Source: Cyanobacteria bacterium UBA11370 (lineage in GTDB: Bacteria > Cyanobacteriota > Cyanobacteriia > Cyanobacteriales > Coleofasciculaceae). From it: DNA of 13,369 bases. The position numbers and the translations under genes were made by a program. Below are positions 1 to 7,986 of the stretch, in pieces. A model generated the notes under the pieces. That model saw nothing but the letters and a program-made list of their open reading frames with translations, searched no databases and was not told the DNA's origin. The stretch covers positions 4,179-17,547 of the forward strand of contig DNGI01000077.1 in assembly GCA_003486645.1 (NCBI GenBank), in the 5' to 3' direction. Positions within the stretch are counted from its first letter, which is position 1; each line of letters begins with the position of its first letter.

Positions 1-3000
1 ACTACACCAACACCAATTATTCTTTAACCTTAATCAACAATACCAATCAAAGCCCAGTCACTACCCTATCATTTAGTTCTCCTCAATTTAGCCTTAATGA
101 AGATGGTACACCCGTCGCCGCCGTAACCGTGACTCGCAGTGGTGTTTCAAACGGGGCTGTTAGTGCCACAATTAACTTGCAAGATGGCACAGCGCAATCC
201 CCAAGTGATTACACTAATACTCCCATTACTGTTAATTTTGCGGATGGTGAAACCAGTAAAACAGTTGCAATTCCCATTATTAATGATGCCATCATAGAAC
301 CCGATGAAACTGTCCAACTCACACTAACCAATCCCACAGGAGGGGCAATCATTGGACAGCAAAATAGTGCCACTCTGACGATTCTTGCCAATGATGCCCT
401 TGGGACTTTAAGCTTTAGTTCTCCTCAATTTAGTCTGATCGAAGATGGCACACCCGTTTCGGCAGTAACCGTTACTCGCAGTGATGGTTCAGCGGGTGCA
501 GTCAGTGCCAAGATTAACTTGAGGGATGGCACCGCTAAATCTCCCAGTGATTACAATAATACGCCCATCACCGTTAATTTTGCCGATGGTGAAACCAGCA
601 AAACGGTTACTATTCCGATTGTTAATAATGCGATCGCAGAACCCGATGAAACCCTCCAACTCACTCTCACTAATCCCACGGGAGGGGCAACCATTGGACA
701 GCAAAATAGTGCCACCCTGACGATTCTTGATAATGATGGTATTCCCACAATTCGATTTCCTTATGGTTCGTCTGGTAGTAATAAGGGAGAGACTACCATT
801 ATTATTACGGGCGATAAGTTTTTACCCACGGATCAAATTAGTTTAGTTGGTAACAATGGCATCGAAAAGGCTGCGAATAAAGTCTATTGGGTAAATGATA
901 AAGAAGCTTGGGCAACGTTTAATTTACAGGGTTTAAACACTGGCAGATACAACGTTCAGGTAACAAATGGAGCAAATATTGGCACATCTAGCGCTGCCTT
1001 TACTGTAACCGATGGTGCGCTGGGAAATATTCAAACAAAGTTGAGTTATCCAGCACAGGGAGTGGTGACTTTAACTTATACTAATGTCGGACAAACGGAT
1101 GTCATCGCCCCGTTGTTTCGACTATCTACAACCAATGCCCAGGTTACTTCCCTTCAAAGTGGTGTCACTGAAGAAAATACCTCTAGTACAAGCCTTAACC
1201 AACTACTAAACTTAGGGTTTGGCGGGAATGATAAGGGTGCAGCAGGTATTTTAACCGCTGGGAAAAGTGATGAAATTTACTTTAATTATACTCCCAACGG
1301 GAATGGATTAATTAATTTTGCAGTTGAACAAGTAAATCCTAATGAAGTAATTGATTGGGCGAGTATTAAAGCAGAATCTCGTGCCGATCATCCTTTGATT
1401 GACTCTGGTGCTTGGGATGCTATTTGGAGCAATTTTACAGCAGCAGTAGGGCAAACTTATGGACAGTTTCAAGCTGTCATGGCAGAAAATGCTAATTATT
1501 TAAGTCAATTAGGACAAACGACGAACAATCTCAGCCGATTATATGCGTTTGAATGGCAGCAAGCAGCGAATACCCTCACGAATGTAAATTTACTCAGCAC
1601 AACGGATGTGGTTGATGCTGCACCCGGATTATCTTTAACGTTTAATCGCAGTTTCTCCCAATCTATTGCAGAACGCTACAATTTAGGAACATTAGGACGA
1701 GGTTGGTCTAGTCAGTGGGATTTACGAGCTACAACGGATAGTAATGGTAATGTTGTAATTCGGAGTGTAGGGGATTTACAACGATTTTTTGAGAAGCAAA
1801 CCGATGGCACATTTACTGGACATGATGGCGCAACGTTAACGGTTACAAATGGTGAGTATCGCTTAACAGAAGCTAACGGTATTGTTTCTCTATTTGGTAG
1901 TGATGGGAAACTCAATTCTGTTGAGGATACTAACGGGAATCGGATTACGCTGCAATATAGCAATAATTTACTGACTAACTTAGTTCACACGAATGGAGAT
2001 AGTTTAACCCTTGCTTACAACGATCAAGGGCGGATTAGTCAGATAACCGATTCTACAGGACAAGTTACGACTTATAGTTATGATGCCACTGGGGAACATC
2101 TGTTATCAGTAACCAGTGCTGAAGGGACAACAACTTACAGTTATGATACGGGTGATATAGCCGCGAAAAAGCATTCTTTATTATCAGTTAGTTCAGATTT
2201 AGGTTATCAGCGTAATTTTGAATACGATAATCGTGGTCGTCTGACTCAAGAATTTAGTAACGGACAAACTCAAGCCCTAACGTATAGTTACGATAACACG
2301 GGTGGAGTAACAATTACCGATAATACGGGCGCATCCCAAACACTTTTACTAGATGACAGGGGTAATCCGGGACAAATTCGGGGTGTTAATAACCAAAATC
2401 TGCTATTTCGTTATGATGCGGATGGTAATTTAATTAGTTCAACCCTACCCAATGGCGGAACAACCGCTTACAGTTACGATGATTTAGGGAATTTAACTAA
2501 GCAGACGAATTTACTCAGACAAGATGTTAAATTTACCTACGATTCTACATTTAATCAACTGACAGGTTTTACTGATCCTCAAGGTAATGGGGTTAGTTAT
2601 AGTTACGATCCTAAAGGAAATCTGACTCAGATTACCTATCCTGACGGTAGTCATCAACAATTCACGGTTGATGGGTTGGGAAATATTACCACTGCTGTTA
2701 ACCGTCGGGGTAATACAATTCAATATACCTACAACAAAGATGGACAACTCACTCAAAAACAATTCGCAGATGGTTCCAGTGTTAGTTATAGCTATGACAC
2801 AAGAGGAAATCTTTCCAGTGTTACTGATGCAACGGGAACCATCACGATGCAGTATGATACTGCTAATCAACTAACTGGTATTAATTATCCGAATGGTCGT
2901 TCTCTTCAATATACCTATAATACCGATGGTCAGCGTACTCAACTTGTCGATCAAAATGGTTATACCGTTAACTATAGTTACGATGCCGTTGGACGTTTAA

Positions 3001-6000
3001 AAAGTTTAACTGATGGCACGGGAGAAAGCATTATTAGCTATGACTATGATAGTGCGGGTCGTCTAATTAAAGAAACCAACGGTAACGGGACTTATACTAA
3101 TTATGAATACGATTTACAGGATCAGTTAACTCAGTTAATCAACTATCAAGCAGATAATACGGTTAACTCTAAGTTTGAATATACCTACGATAACTTAGGT
3201 CGCCGTACTAGCATGACTACCCTAGAAGGAACATTTCAATATGGGTATGATGCAACGGGACAATTAACGTCTGTCGTTACACCTACTAATCGCACGATTA
3301 CCTATCGATATGATGCCGCAGGGAATCGGATTGGGGTAACGGATAGTGGGACGAATACGAATTACACCAGTAATAATCTGAATCAATATACCAATGTCGG
3401 AAATGCGGTTTATACCTACGATGCGGATGGGAATTTAATTAGTAAAACGGAAGCAGGGCAGACTTCAACTTATACCTATAATGCAGAAAATCGCCTGACT
3501 AAAGTAGTCACGCCTCAAGGGACTTGGGACTATGAATATGATGGGTTAGGAAACCGTGTTGCGACTGTTTTTAATGGTCAACGGACGGAATATTTAGTCG
3601 ATCCAACAGGATTAGGGGATATTGTTGGGGAATATAACGGTAGTACGTTAGTGGCTAACTATACTCACGGGATTGGTTTAGTTAGTCGGGGAAATGGGAG
3701 TAATAGTAATTATTATGATGCGGATGCCTTGGGTTCGACGGTAGGGTTAACAGCAAATGATGGGAGTTATGTTAATCGTTATAGTTATTTACCATTTGGG
3801 GAAGATTTAACCAAAATTGAAGGCGTTGCTAACCCCTTTGAGTATGTTGGTCAATGGGGAGTCATGGATGAGGGGAATGGACTCGATTTCATGCGGGCGA
3901 GGTTTTATGATAGTGGGTTGGGAAGGTTTACGGCAGTTGATCCGATTGGGTTGAATGGTGGGGATACAAATTTTTATCGATATGTGTTTAATTCTCCAAT
4001 AAATCTAAACGATCCGCTTGGTCTTACTCCATGTCCAACATCACCACCTATTTCAAATCCTGCTTGGAAACCTTATCAAGGTTATAGTTCCGTGTTTCAT
4101 TGTGGATTTAATGGTTATCTCGAAAACAGAAGCGCAACACCTGATAATCCCCAAGCAGAATGCTTTTACGATAAAAATGGTAATTTAGTCGGTCAAAACC
4201 ATCCATCCTCTGGTGCTGGAGGAACTTCTAACCAATATGATTCTAAAGATAATTGGTTTTTACATACTGTTTGGGATGATGGTGGAATTGTATGGGCAGG
4301 ACTTCCAGCATTTATAACATCGCGTGGTCAATGTGAGAGTCTTGAACTACCTAAACCACCCGAAAATCCAACCCCTCCGACACCCCCCAAAACTCCAACC
4401 CCCAACGGCAGAACTTATAACGATCCCCACATCCAAACCCTCGACGGATTAGGCTACGACTTCCAAACCGTAGGAGAATTCACCCTCGTCAAATCCACCA
4501 CCGACGACTTTGAAATCCAAACCCGACAACAACCTTGGGGTAGTAGTAAAAGTGTTTCTACTAACACCGCCATTGCAATCAAAAGTGATGGACAACGTAT
4601 CGCCTTTTACGCTGGACAAACCCTCTCTATCCTGATTAACGGCGCTGCTGTAACCATCCCAGAGGGCGCACTCTACGCAGTCGGACAAAACCTCATTACC
4701 CGTTCCAGCAACCAATACCGTATCATTACTGCTAATAATGACTTAATTCTTATTAATAATCGCGGTACTTTCCTAAATATTAACCTCGGTTTAGCTGATA
4801 ATCGTCAAGGTAAAGTCGTCGGACTTTTAGGCAACGATAACGGTAATAGAAATGATGAATTTGCCCTGCGTGACGGTACAGTTATCGGCGGTACTATTTC
4901 CACTCAACAACTCTACGGCGAATATGCTAATAGTTGGCGAATTACCCAAGTAACGTCCCTCTTTAACTACGCCCCAGGACAAAATACCAATACCTTTACC
5001 GATCTCACATTTCCTACCAATATCATCACCTCAGCTACCCTCACCCCCCAACAACGCGCCGCCGCCGAAGAAATAGCGCGAAATGCAGGAATTACCGATC
5101 CAGATGTCCTGGAAGATGTCATTCTAGATATTGCCATAACGAATGGAGACCCGGCATTTATTCAAGGGGCTATTAGTCAACAACGACTAGAAACTGTTAA
5201 TGCTCCTAATACTTTAATCAACCCCGAAGGTATTGGCAATTCTCATTGGTTAACAGCAAACGCAATTATTCCCAATACCATCCGCTTCGCTAACAATGCT
5301 GCCCAGGGAAGCACACCCATTGCCCAAGTTACCATTACCCAACAACTTGACTCCGATCTCAACCTCGATACCTTCACTTTAAATAACTTTGGTTTTGGGG
5401 ATATTACTATTAACGTTCCCCTGGGCGTACAAAATTATAGCGAAAGACTTGACCTCCGCAATACCAGAGGTGTATTTGTTGACGTTAATGCGGAATTAGA
5501 CACAGATACAAGGATTGTCACCTGGACATTTACCGCCATCGATCCTACCACAGGCAACCCTGCTGACAGCGCCACTCAAGGCTTCTTACCTCCCAATAAT
5601 CAAAATGGAATAGGAGAAGGTTTTGTTGGTTACACTATTCAAGCCAACGCTAACCCCAGCAGTGGTACTCGCATTGATGCCCAAGCCACTATCACTTTTA
5701 ACAACCAAACTCCCATTCAAACTAACCCTATCTTTAATACTCTAGATAGCGACATCCCCACAAGCCAAGTTAATGCTTTCTCTACCAACAGTAGCCCTAA
5801 CTTTACCGTATCTTGGTCAGGTACAGATAATGGTAGCGGTATCGCTTCCTACGATATTTATGTAGCAACGAATGGTGGTGAATATGTCCTCTGGAAAGAT
5901 AATATCACGGCAGCTTCAGCCACCTACGCCGGAGCAAATGGTCACACCTACGCCTTCTACAGTGTGGCAACAGATAACGTCGGTTACATCGAAGCCACAC

Positions 6001-7220
6001 CCAATACCCCCGATACCACAAACGATGCACCTGGATTAACCCTCAACCAGGGACTCACCGTTAACGAAGCCGCCACCGCCACAATCACCGCCGCTAAATT
6101 AAAAGTTACCGATGCTGATAATACAGCCACACAACTAATTTATACCCTTACCGACCTTCCCGATCGCGGTACATTGCGCCTCAATGGTACAGCCTTACAA
6201 CTCAATCACACCTTCACCCAATCCGATATTGATAATAATAAAATTACCTACCAACACAACGGCAGCGAAACTACGAGTGACAGCTTCCACTTTTCCGTTA
6301 GTGATGGTGCAGGTGGCATAATTAATAGTACAATTTTTAATATTACCGTTAATCGCGTTAACGATACTCCCACCGTTACCACTCCCCTACCTGACCAACT
6401 CGCTCGTCCAGGAAGAGCATTCCGCTTCCAGTTTCGCTCCAATACCTTCAGCGATGTGGATTTAAGCGATCGCCTTACCTATCGCGCAACTTTAGCCAAT
6501 GGCAGGGCTTTACCCAGTTGGTTACGCTTCAATGCTACAACACGTACCTTTAGCGGTACGCCAACCACTAGGCAGATTGGTTCTCTACCCATTAAAGTAA
6601 CAGCTAGCGATCGCGCTGGAGCAAAAACCGAAGACTTCTTTGACTTGGAGGTGGTTTCCTCTTCCCTAACTCCCATTCGAGGAACGACGGGAAATGATAC
6701 ACGCACAGGTACAACGGCTAATGAACTATTACAGGGTAATTTAGGTCACGACACCCTGAGAGGCGGTAGTGGTAATGACGTGATTAAAGGTGGGGATGGG
6801 AATGATGGTCTCAGAGGTGATGGGGGGAATGACCAACTCTTTGGGGATAATGGCAACGATACGCTGCGAGGGGGTAGTGGTAGCGATCGCCTCACCGGAG
6901 GTGCTGGTAACGATCAACTCCTAGGAGACAGTGGGAATGACCTACTCAATGGTGGTATTGATAATGATAGCTTACTTGGGGGTCAAGGCCAAGATACCTT
7001 TGTGTTGAATGTGGGGCAGGGCAGAGATACTATTCTCGATTTTACGGATAGAGTTGACAAAATTGGGCTATCTGGGAATTTGTCGTTTGGACAACTCAGA
7101 ATTACGGATATGGGCAGTGATACTTGGCTGCGTATCCGTCAAACTGGAGAGGTGTTAGCTGTATTGAAAAATGTGGATGCAATTAATCTCTCTAGCGCTG
7201 ACTTTATTTCCGGCATTTAG
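1..7220 (+). CDS. Giant secreted Calx-beta / RHS / vWD / RTX multidomain protein (5' end outside window)
   Basis: The frame is open from the left edge (first full codon at 3) to TAG at 7218-7220, giving 2405 visible residues. The GTG at 129 is an internal valine of a Calx-beta repeat, not the start. Domains by residue (residue 1 = codon at 3): Calx-beta 22-133 and 136-246; TIG/IPT-like about 248-337; RHS N-terminal-like about 520-640; YD repeats about 645-1275; RHS core 1279-1341 ending DPLGL; cysteine-bearing module about 1342-1450; Pro-rich linker; vWD-like about 1474-1650; DUF7619-like about 1740-1910; FN3/Ig-like to about 2005; CSPG/cadherin-like about 2008-2120; CADG-like about 2122-2220; ten RTX nonapeptides 2243-2332; C-terminal secretion region to 2405. 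RTX repeats bind calcium and mark type I secretion substrates, so I infer a large extracellular surface or released protein. No T1SS genes are in view. Target and exact function are unknown. Confidence 0.93.
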   Translation, partial: YTNTNYSLTLINNTNQSPVTTLSFSSPQFSLNEDGTPVAAVTVTRSGVSNGAVSATINLQDGTAQSPSDYTNTPITVNFADGETSKTVAIPIINDAIIEPDETVQLTLTNPTGGAIIGQQNSATLTILANDALGTLSFSSPQFSLIEDGTPVSAVTVTRSDGSAGAVSAKINLRDGTAKSPSDYNNTPITVNFADGETSKTVTIPIVNNAIAEPDETLQLTLTNPTGGATIGQQNSATLTILDNDGIPTIRFPYGSSGSNKGETTIIITGDKFLPTDQISLVGNNGIEKAANKVYWVNDKEAWATFNLQGLNTGRYNVQVTNGANIGTSSAAFTVTDGALGNIQTKLSYPAQGVVTLTYTNVGQTDVIAPLFRLSTTNAQVTSLQSGVTEENTSSTSLNQLLNLGFGGNDKGAAGILTAGKSDEIYFNYTPNGNGLINFAVEQVNPNEVIDWASIKAESRADHPLIDSGAWDAIWSNFTAAVGQTYGQFQAVMAENANYLSQLGQTTNNLSRLYAFEWQQAANTLTNVNLLSTTDVVDAAPGLSLTFNRSFSQSIAERYNLGTLGRGWSSQWDLRATTDSNGNVVIRSVGDLQRFFEKQTDGTFTGHDGATLTVTNGEYRLTEANGIVSLFGSDGKLNSVEDTNGNRITLQYSNNLLTNLVHTNGDSLTLAYNDQGRISQITDSTGQVTTYSYDATGEHLLSVTSAEGTTTYSYDTGDIAAKKHSLLSVSSDLGYQRNFEYDNRGRLTQEFSNGQTQALTYSYDNTGGVTITDNTGASQTLLLDDRGNPGQIRGVNNQNLLFRYDADGNLISSTLPNGGTTAYSYDDLGNLTKQTNLLRQDVKFTYDSTFNQLTGFTDPQGNGVSYSYDPKGNLTQITYPDGSHQQFTVDGLGNITTAVNRRGNTIQYTYNKDGQLTQKQFADGSSVSYSYDTRGNLSSVTDATGTITMQYDTANQLTGINYPNGRSLQYTYNTDGQRTQLVDQNGYTVNYSYDAVGRLKSLTDGTGESIISYDYDSAGRLIKETNGNGTYTNYEYDLQDQLTQLINYQADNTVNSKFEYTYDNLGRRTSMTTLEGTFQYGYDATGQLTSVVTPTNRTITYRYDAAGNRIGVTDSGTNTNYTSNNLNQYTNVGNAVYTYDADGNLISKTEAGQTSTYTYNAENRLTKVVTPQGTWDYEYDGLGNRVATVFNGQRTEYLVDPTGLGDIVGEYNGSTLVANYTHGIGLVSRGNGSNSNYYDADALGSTVGLTANDGSYVNRYSYLPFGEDLTKIEGVANPFEYVGQWGVMDEGNGLDFMRARFYDSGLGRFTAVDPIGLNGGDTNFYRYVFNSPINLNDPLGLTPCPTSPPISNPAWKPYQGYSSVFHCGFNGYLENRSATPDNPQAECFYDKNGNLVGQNHPSSGAGGTSNQYDSKDNWFLHTVWDDGGIVWAGLPAFITSRGQCESLELPKPPENPTPPTPPKTPTPNGRTYNDPHIQTLDGLGYDFQTVGEFTLVKSTTDDFEIQTRQQPWGSSKSVSTNTAIAIKSDGQRIAFYAGQTLSILINGAAVTIPEGALYAVGQNLITRSSNQYRIITANNDLILINNRGTFLNINLGLADNRQGKVVGLLGNDNGNRNDEFALRDGTVIGGTISTQQLYGEYANSWRITQVTSLFNYAPGQNTNTFTDLTFPTNIITSATLTPQQRAAAEEIARNAGITDPDVLEDVILDIAITNGDPAFIQGAISQQRLETVNAPNTLINPEGIGNSHWLTANAIIPNTIRFANNAAQGSTPIAQVTITQQLDSDLNLDTFTLNNFGFGDITINVPLGVQNYSERLDLRNTRGVFVDVNAELDTDTRIVTWTFTAIDPTTGNPADSATQGFLPPNNQNGIGEGFVGYTIQANANPSSGTRIDAQATITFNNQTPIQTNPIFNTLDSDIPTSQVNAFSTNSSPNFTVSWSGTDNGSGIASYDIYVATNGGEYVLWKDNITAASATYAGANGHTYAFYSVATDNVGYIEATPNTPDTTNDAPGLTLNQGLTVNEAATATITAAKLKVTDADNTATQLIYTLTDLPDRGTLRLNGTALQLNHTFTQSDIDNNKITYQHNGSETTSDSFHFSVSDGAGGIINSTIFNITVNRVNDTPTVTTPLPDQLARPGRAFRFQFRSNTFSDVDLSDRLTYRATLANGRALPSWLRFNATTRTFSGTPTTRQIGSLPIKVTASDRAGAKTEDFFDLEVVSSSLTPIRGTTGNDTRTGTTANELLQGNLGHDTLRGGSGNDVIKGGDGNDGLRGDGGNDQLFGDNGNDTLRGGSGSDRLTGGAGNDQLLGDSGNDLLNGGIDNDSLLGGQGQDTFVLNVGQGRDTILDFTDRVDKIGLSGNLSFGQLRITDMGSDTWLRIRQTGEVLAVLKNVDAINLSSADFISGI
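66..740 (+). repeat. Two tandem near-identical Calx-beta domain repeats (342-bp period)
   Basis: The peptide LSFSSPQFSL recurs with its codons at 66 and 408, exactly 342 bp (114 residues) apart. Each copy runs to an ILxNDx end near 395 and 737. The motifs ADGETSKTV, EPDET and LTNPTGG occur in both. Calx-beta domains are calcium-binding beta-sandwiches. The acidic EPDET and NDG positions are those expected near the calcium sites. Bases 3-65 encode what looks like the tail of a preceding unit, so the array probably continues to the left. Confidence 0.88.
744..1014 (+). other. TIG/IPT-like domain within the giant protein
   Basis: Directly after the second Calx-beta unit comes a segment of about 90 residues. 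It begins with an IPTIRF strand and contains ITGDKFLPTDQI, a LNTGRYNVQVTN strand-turn-strand and a SSAAFTVTD end. This is the general pattern of the immunoglobulin-like IPT/TIG fold often found between Calx-beta and RHS regions. The assignment rests on pattern alone. No catalytic role is implied; it is probably a spacer or adhesive beta-sandwich. Confidence 0.5.
1936..3830 (+). repeat. RHS/YD repeat field
   Basis: About 630 residues are built from repeats of roughly 20 residues with the core xYSYDxxGxLxxxT. Clear examples are YSYDDLGNLTKQT, YSYDPKGNLTQIT, YTYDADGNLISKT and YEYDGLGNRVATV. YD repeats form the long wrapped beta-sheet shell of RHS and teneurin proteins. In bacterial polymorphic toxins that shell encloses a C-terminal cargo. 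The upstream segment around 1600-1735 (LSLTFNRSFSQS, LGRGWSSQWD) matches the region that normally precedes YD repeats. Codons here favour T or A in the third position (for example agt-tat-gat), unlike the C-rich codons after about 4350. Confidence 0.93.
3837..4025 (+). other. RHS repeat-associated core domain
   Basis: The stretch contains GLDFMRARFYDSGLGRF, then AVDPIGLNGG, then FYRYVFNSPINLNDPLGL. This is the conserved RHS-associated core motif. In RHS toxins the chain is cleaved just after the DPxGL sequence by an aspartyl-protease-like activity, which releases the variable C-terminal domain. The DPIGL and DPLGL aspartates are both present. Here about 1064 residues follow the motif, far more than a usual toxin tip. 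Confidence 0.93.
4026..4412 (+). other. Cysteine-bearing module and proline-rich linker directly after the RHS core
   Basis: About 110 residues follow DPLGL at the place where polymorphic RHS proteins change to their cargo domain. The module contains VFHCGFNGY, AECFYDKNGNLV, GGTSNQYDS, FLHTVWDDGGIVWAG and TSRGQC. It carries cysteines at residues 1344, 1367, 1387 and 1444. I find no other cysteine in the 2405 visible residues. From about 4347 a linker with repeated PP and TP pairs leads into the vWD domain. I do not recognise the fold or an enzyme motif. It could be a small disulfide-stabilised binding domain or a former cargo domain. Confidence 0.6.
4422..4950 (+). other. von Willebrand factor type D-like domain
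   Basis: The segment starts with the hallmark DPHIQTLDGLGYDF, continues VGEFTLVKS and FEIQTRQQPW, and later has VVGLLGNDNGNRNDEF before ending near SWRIT. These are the start and the calcium-loop (GLxGxxxGxxxDxF) motifs of vWD domains. Animal vWD domains are rich in disulfides, but this one has no cysteine, as is common for bacterial members. The likely role is structural or adhesive. Confidence 0.8.
5220..6010 (+). other. DUF7619-like domain followed by FN3/Ig-like domain
   Basis: The first part has HWLTANAIIPNTI, TITQQLDSDLNLDTF, FGFGDITINVP, VTWTFTAIDPTTGNP and GFLPPN, then ATITFNNQTPIQTNPIFNTLD. That order is familiar from the repeat domain found near the C-terminus of many large secreted cyanobacterial and planctomycete proteins. 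The second part (SWSGTDNGSGIASYDIY, GHTYAFYSVATDNVG) resembles the Ig/FN3-type module that usually comes next. Both assignments come from remembered family patterns without a search. Confidence 0.6.
6025..6660 (+). other. CSPG/cadherin-like repeat and CADG (He_PIG-like) domain
   Basis: Bases 6025-6360 encode LTVNEAATATITAAKLKVTD, DLPDRGTLRLNG, FTQSDIDNNKITYQHNG and DSFHFSVSDGAGG, the typical order of a CSPG/NG2-type cadherin-like repeat. Bases about 6366-6660 encode LPDQLARPGRAFRFQF, FSDVDLSDRLTY, LPSWLRFNATTRTFSGTP and IKVTASDRAGA, the dystroglycan-type cadherin-like (CADG) pattern. Both are calcium-associated beta-sandwich modules common just before RTX tails. Confidence 0.75.
6729..7217 (+). 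repeat. Ten RTX nonapeptide repeats plus type I secretion C-terminus
   Basis: Ten consecutive 27-bp units run from 6729 to 6998. Examples are LRGGSGNDV, IKGGDGNDG, LFGDNGNDT, LTGGAGNDQ and LLGDSGNDL, matching the GGxGxDxux consensus of hemolysin-type calcium-binding repeats. A 73-residue tail follows with FVLNVGQGRDTILDF, VDKIGLSG and AVLKNVDAINLSSADFISGI. That resembles the C-terminal end of many cyanobacterial RTX proteins and would carry the uncleaved type I secretion signal. Confidence 0.92.
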
Positions 7221-7743
7221 CTGGGCAAATTCAATAGACATCTCCGAAAACTCCCAAATCCCTTCTGTGCCAAGTTTGGCGGCAGTTTGATCTGAGTTGG
7301 TTCCCGCACCATTGGATCACGTATTTCTAAGGGTTTGACGATTTTTTAATAATATACCTACCCCTTTGATCAGCTATATTTATTCATTTGTTTACACCGC
7401 TTACTCTCCTTTTAACCCACATTCCGCAGATGTAGCAGAAAATTTTTTTCTCAGTTGTGAAAACGGGCAGCTCAAAAGTTTTTTTCATTTAATCTATGGG
7501 GTTATAACATCATGTGAATCGGTCACACTTAGCTCAATTAAATAACTTTAAACAATTGAGTTTTTCTAATATATTTATTCCGCTATTCTAGCGTCCTATA
7601 TTATCTTTTTTCTCAACATAAATCCGGTCAAGATAAATTCATATTGACTAATAAATTAAGATTATTCACCAATATCTACACCTTCATATCCACCCTCATC
7701 CACCTGAAAATATTAAATAGTACCGACAGCAATACTTCCCTAA
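7221..7743. other. Gene-free AT-rich spacer between the giant gene and the nar relic
   Basis: No convincing coding sequence is visible on either strand over about 520 bp. It contains several T runs, a weak terminator-like hairpin at 7533-7565 and a small palindrome TGTGA-N5-TCACA at 7513-7527. The frame open from 7644 encodes a low-complexity peptide without recognisable motifs, and I treat it as chance. Some of this spacer may be decayed 5' narI sequence, but I could not see homology left of 7744. Confidence 0.6.
7533..7565 (+). terminator. Possible weak rho-independent terminator
   Basis: CTCAATT at 7533-7539 pairs perfectly with AATTGAG at 7554-7560, and five T residues follow immediately (7561-7565). 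The stem is only 7 bp, AT-rich, and has a 14-base loop. It lies 312 bp past the stop of the giant gene, so it could end read-through from that gene or be fortuitous. Confidence 0.35.
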
Positions 7744-7986
7744 ATGCTTCAATACCTCTTGACGGTCTTGGCTTAACTCTTTTATCGCTGGGGTTCCTCC
7801 TGGTATGCCACTTCAGCAGTTCCTTATTTGCGATCGCTCTTCCTGTTCAATCCCGATCTTTCCTTGGTTGCTACGCTGCCAGTCATGGTGAAAGTCCACA
7901 TTGTAGGAGCATTCTGTTTAGTTTTGCTCCTGCCCTTTACCCGCCTGGTTCACTTCCTCTCTGTACCCCTGCAATATGTTTGGCGA
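7744..7986 (+). pseudogene. narI: narI fragment: C-terminal part of respiratory nitrate reductase gamma subunit
   Basis: Frame 1 encodes a peptide with [45 protein letters not shown] and [11 protein letters not shown]. This matches the end of NarI, the membrane cytochrome b subunit that passes quinol electrons to NarGH. Two histidines (codons 7897 and 7951) are exactly 18 residues apart, the spacing of E. coli His187 and His205, the haem-b ligands of the last helices. An in-frame TAA at 7774 interrupts the homology, the N-terminal helices are missing, and no narG, narH or narJ is near. At about 7986 the homology stops and NarK-like sequence begins in another frame. The HIP1 site at 7830 suggests residence in a cyanobacterial genome. 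Family assignment is by motif recognition, without a search. Confidence 0.8.

Noticed and set aside
129..131. GTG as the start of the giant gene
   Set aside because: The frame is open to the left edge, and the codon is an internal valine in a Calx-beta repeat that matches the second unit.
209..748. Long minus-strand open frames opposite the Calx-beta units
   Set aside because: They mirror the tandem repeat on the other strand, have no own ribosome site and no recognisable motifs.
7000..7220. C-terminal toxin domain of an RHS toxin
   Set aside because: The C-terminus is an RTX/type I secretion tail, and no immunity-like gene follows within 500 bp.
7513..7527. CRP-like palindrome TGTGAATCGGTCACA
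   Set aside because: The spacer is 5 rather than the usual 6 bases and no intact gene starts just downstream, so a functional site is not supported.
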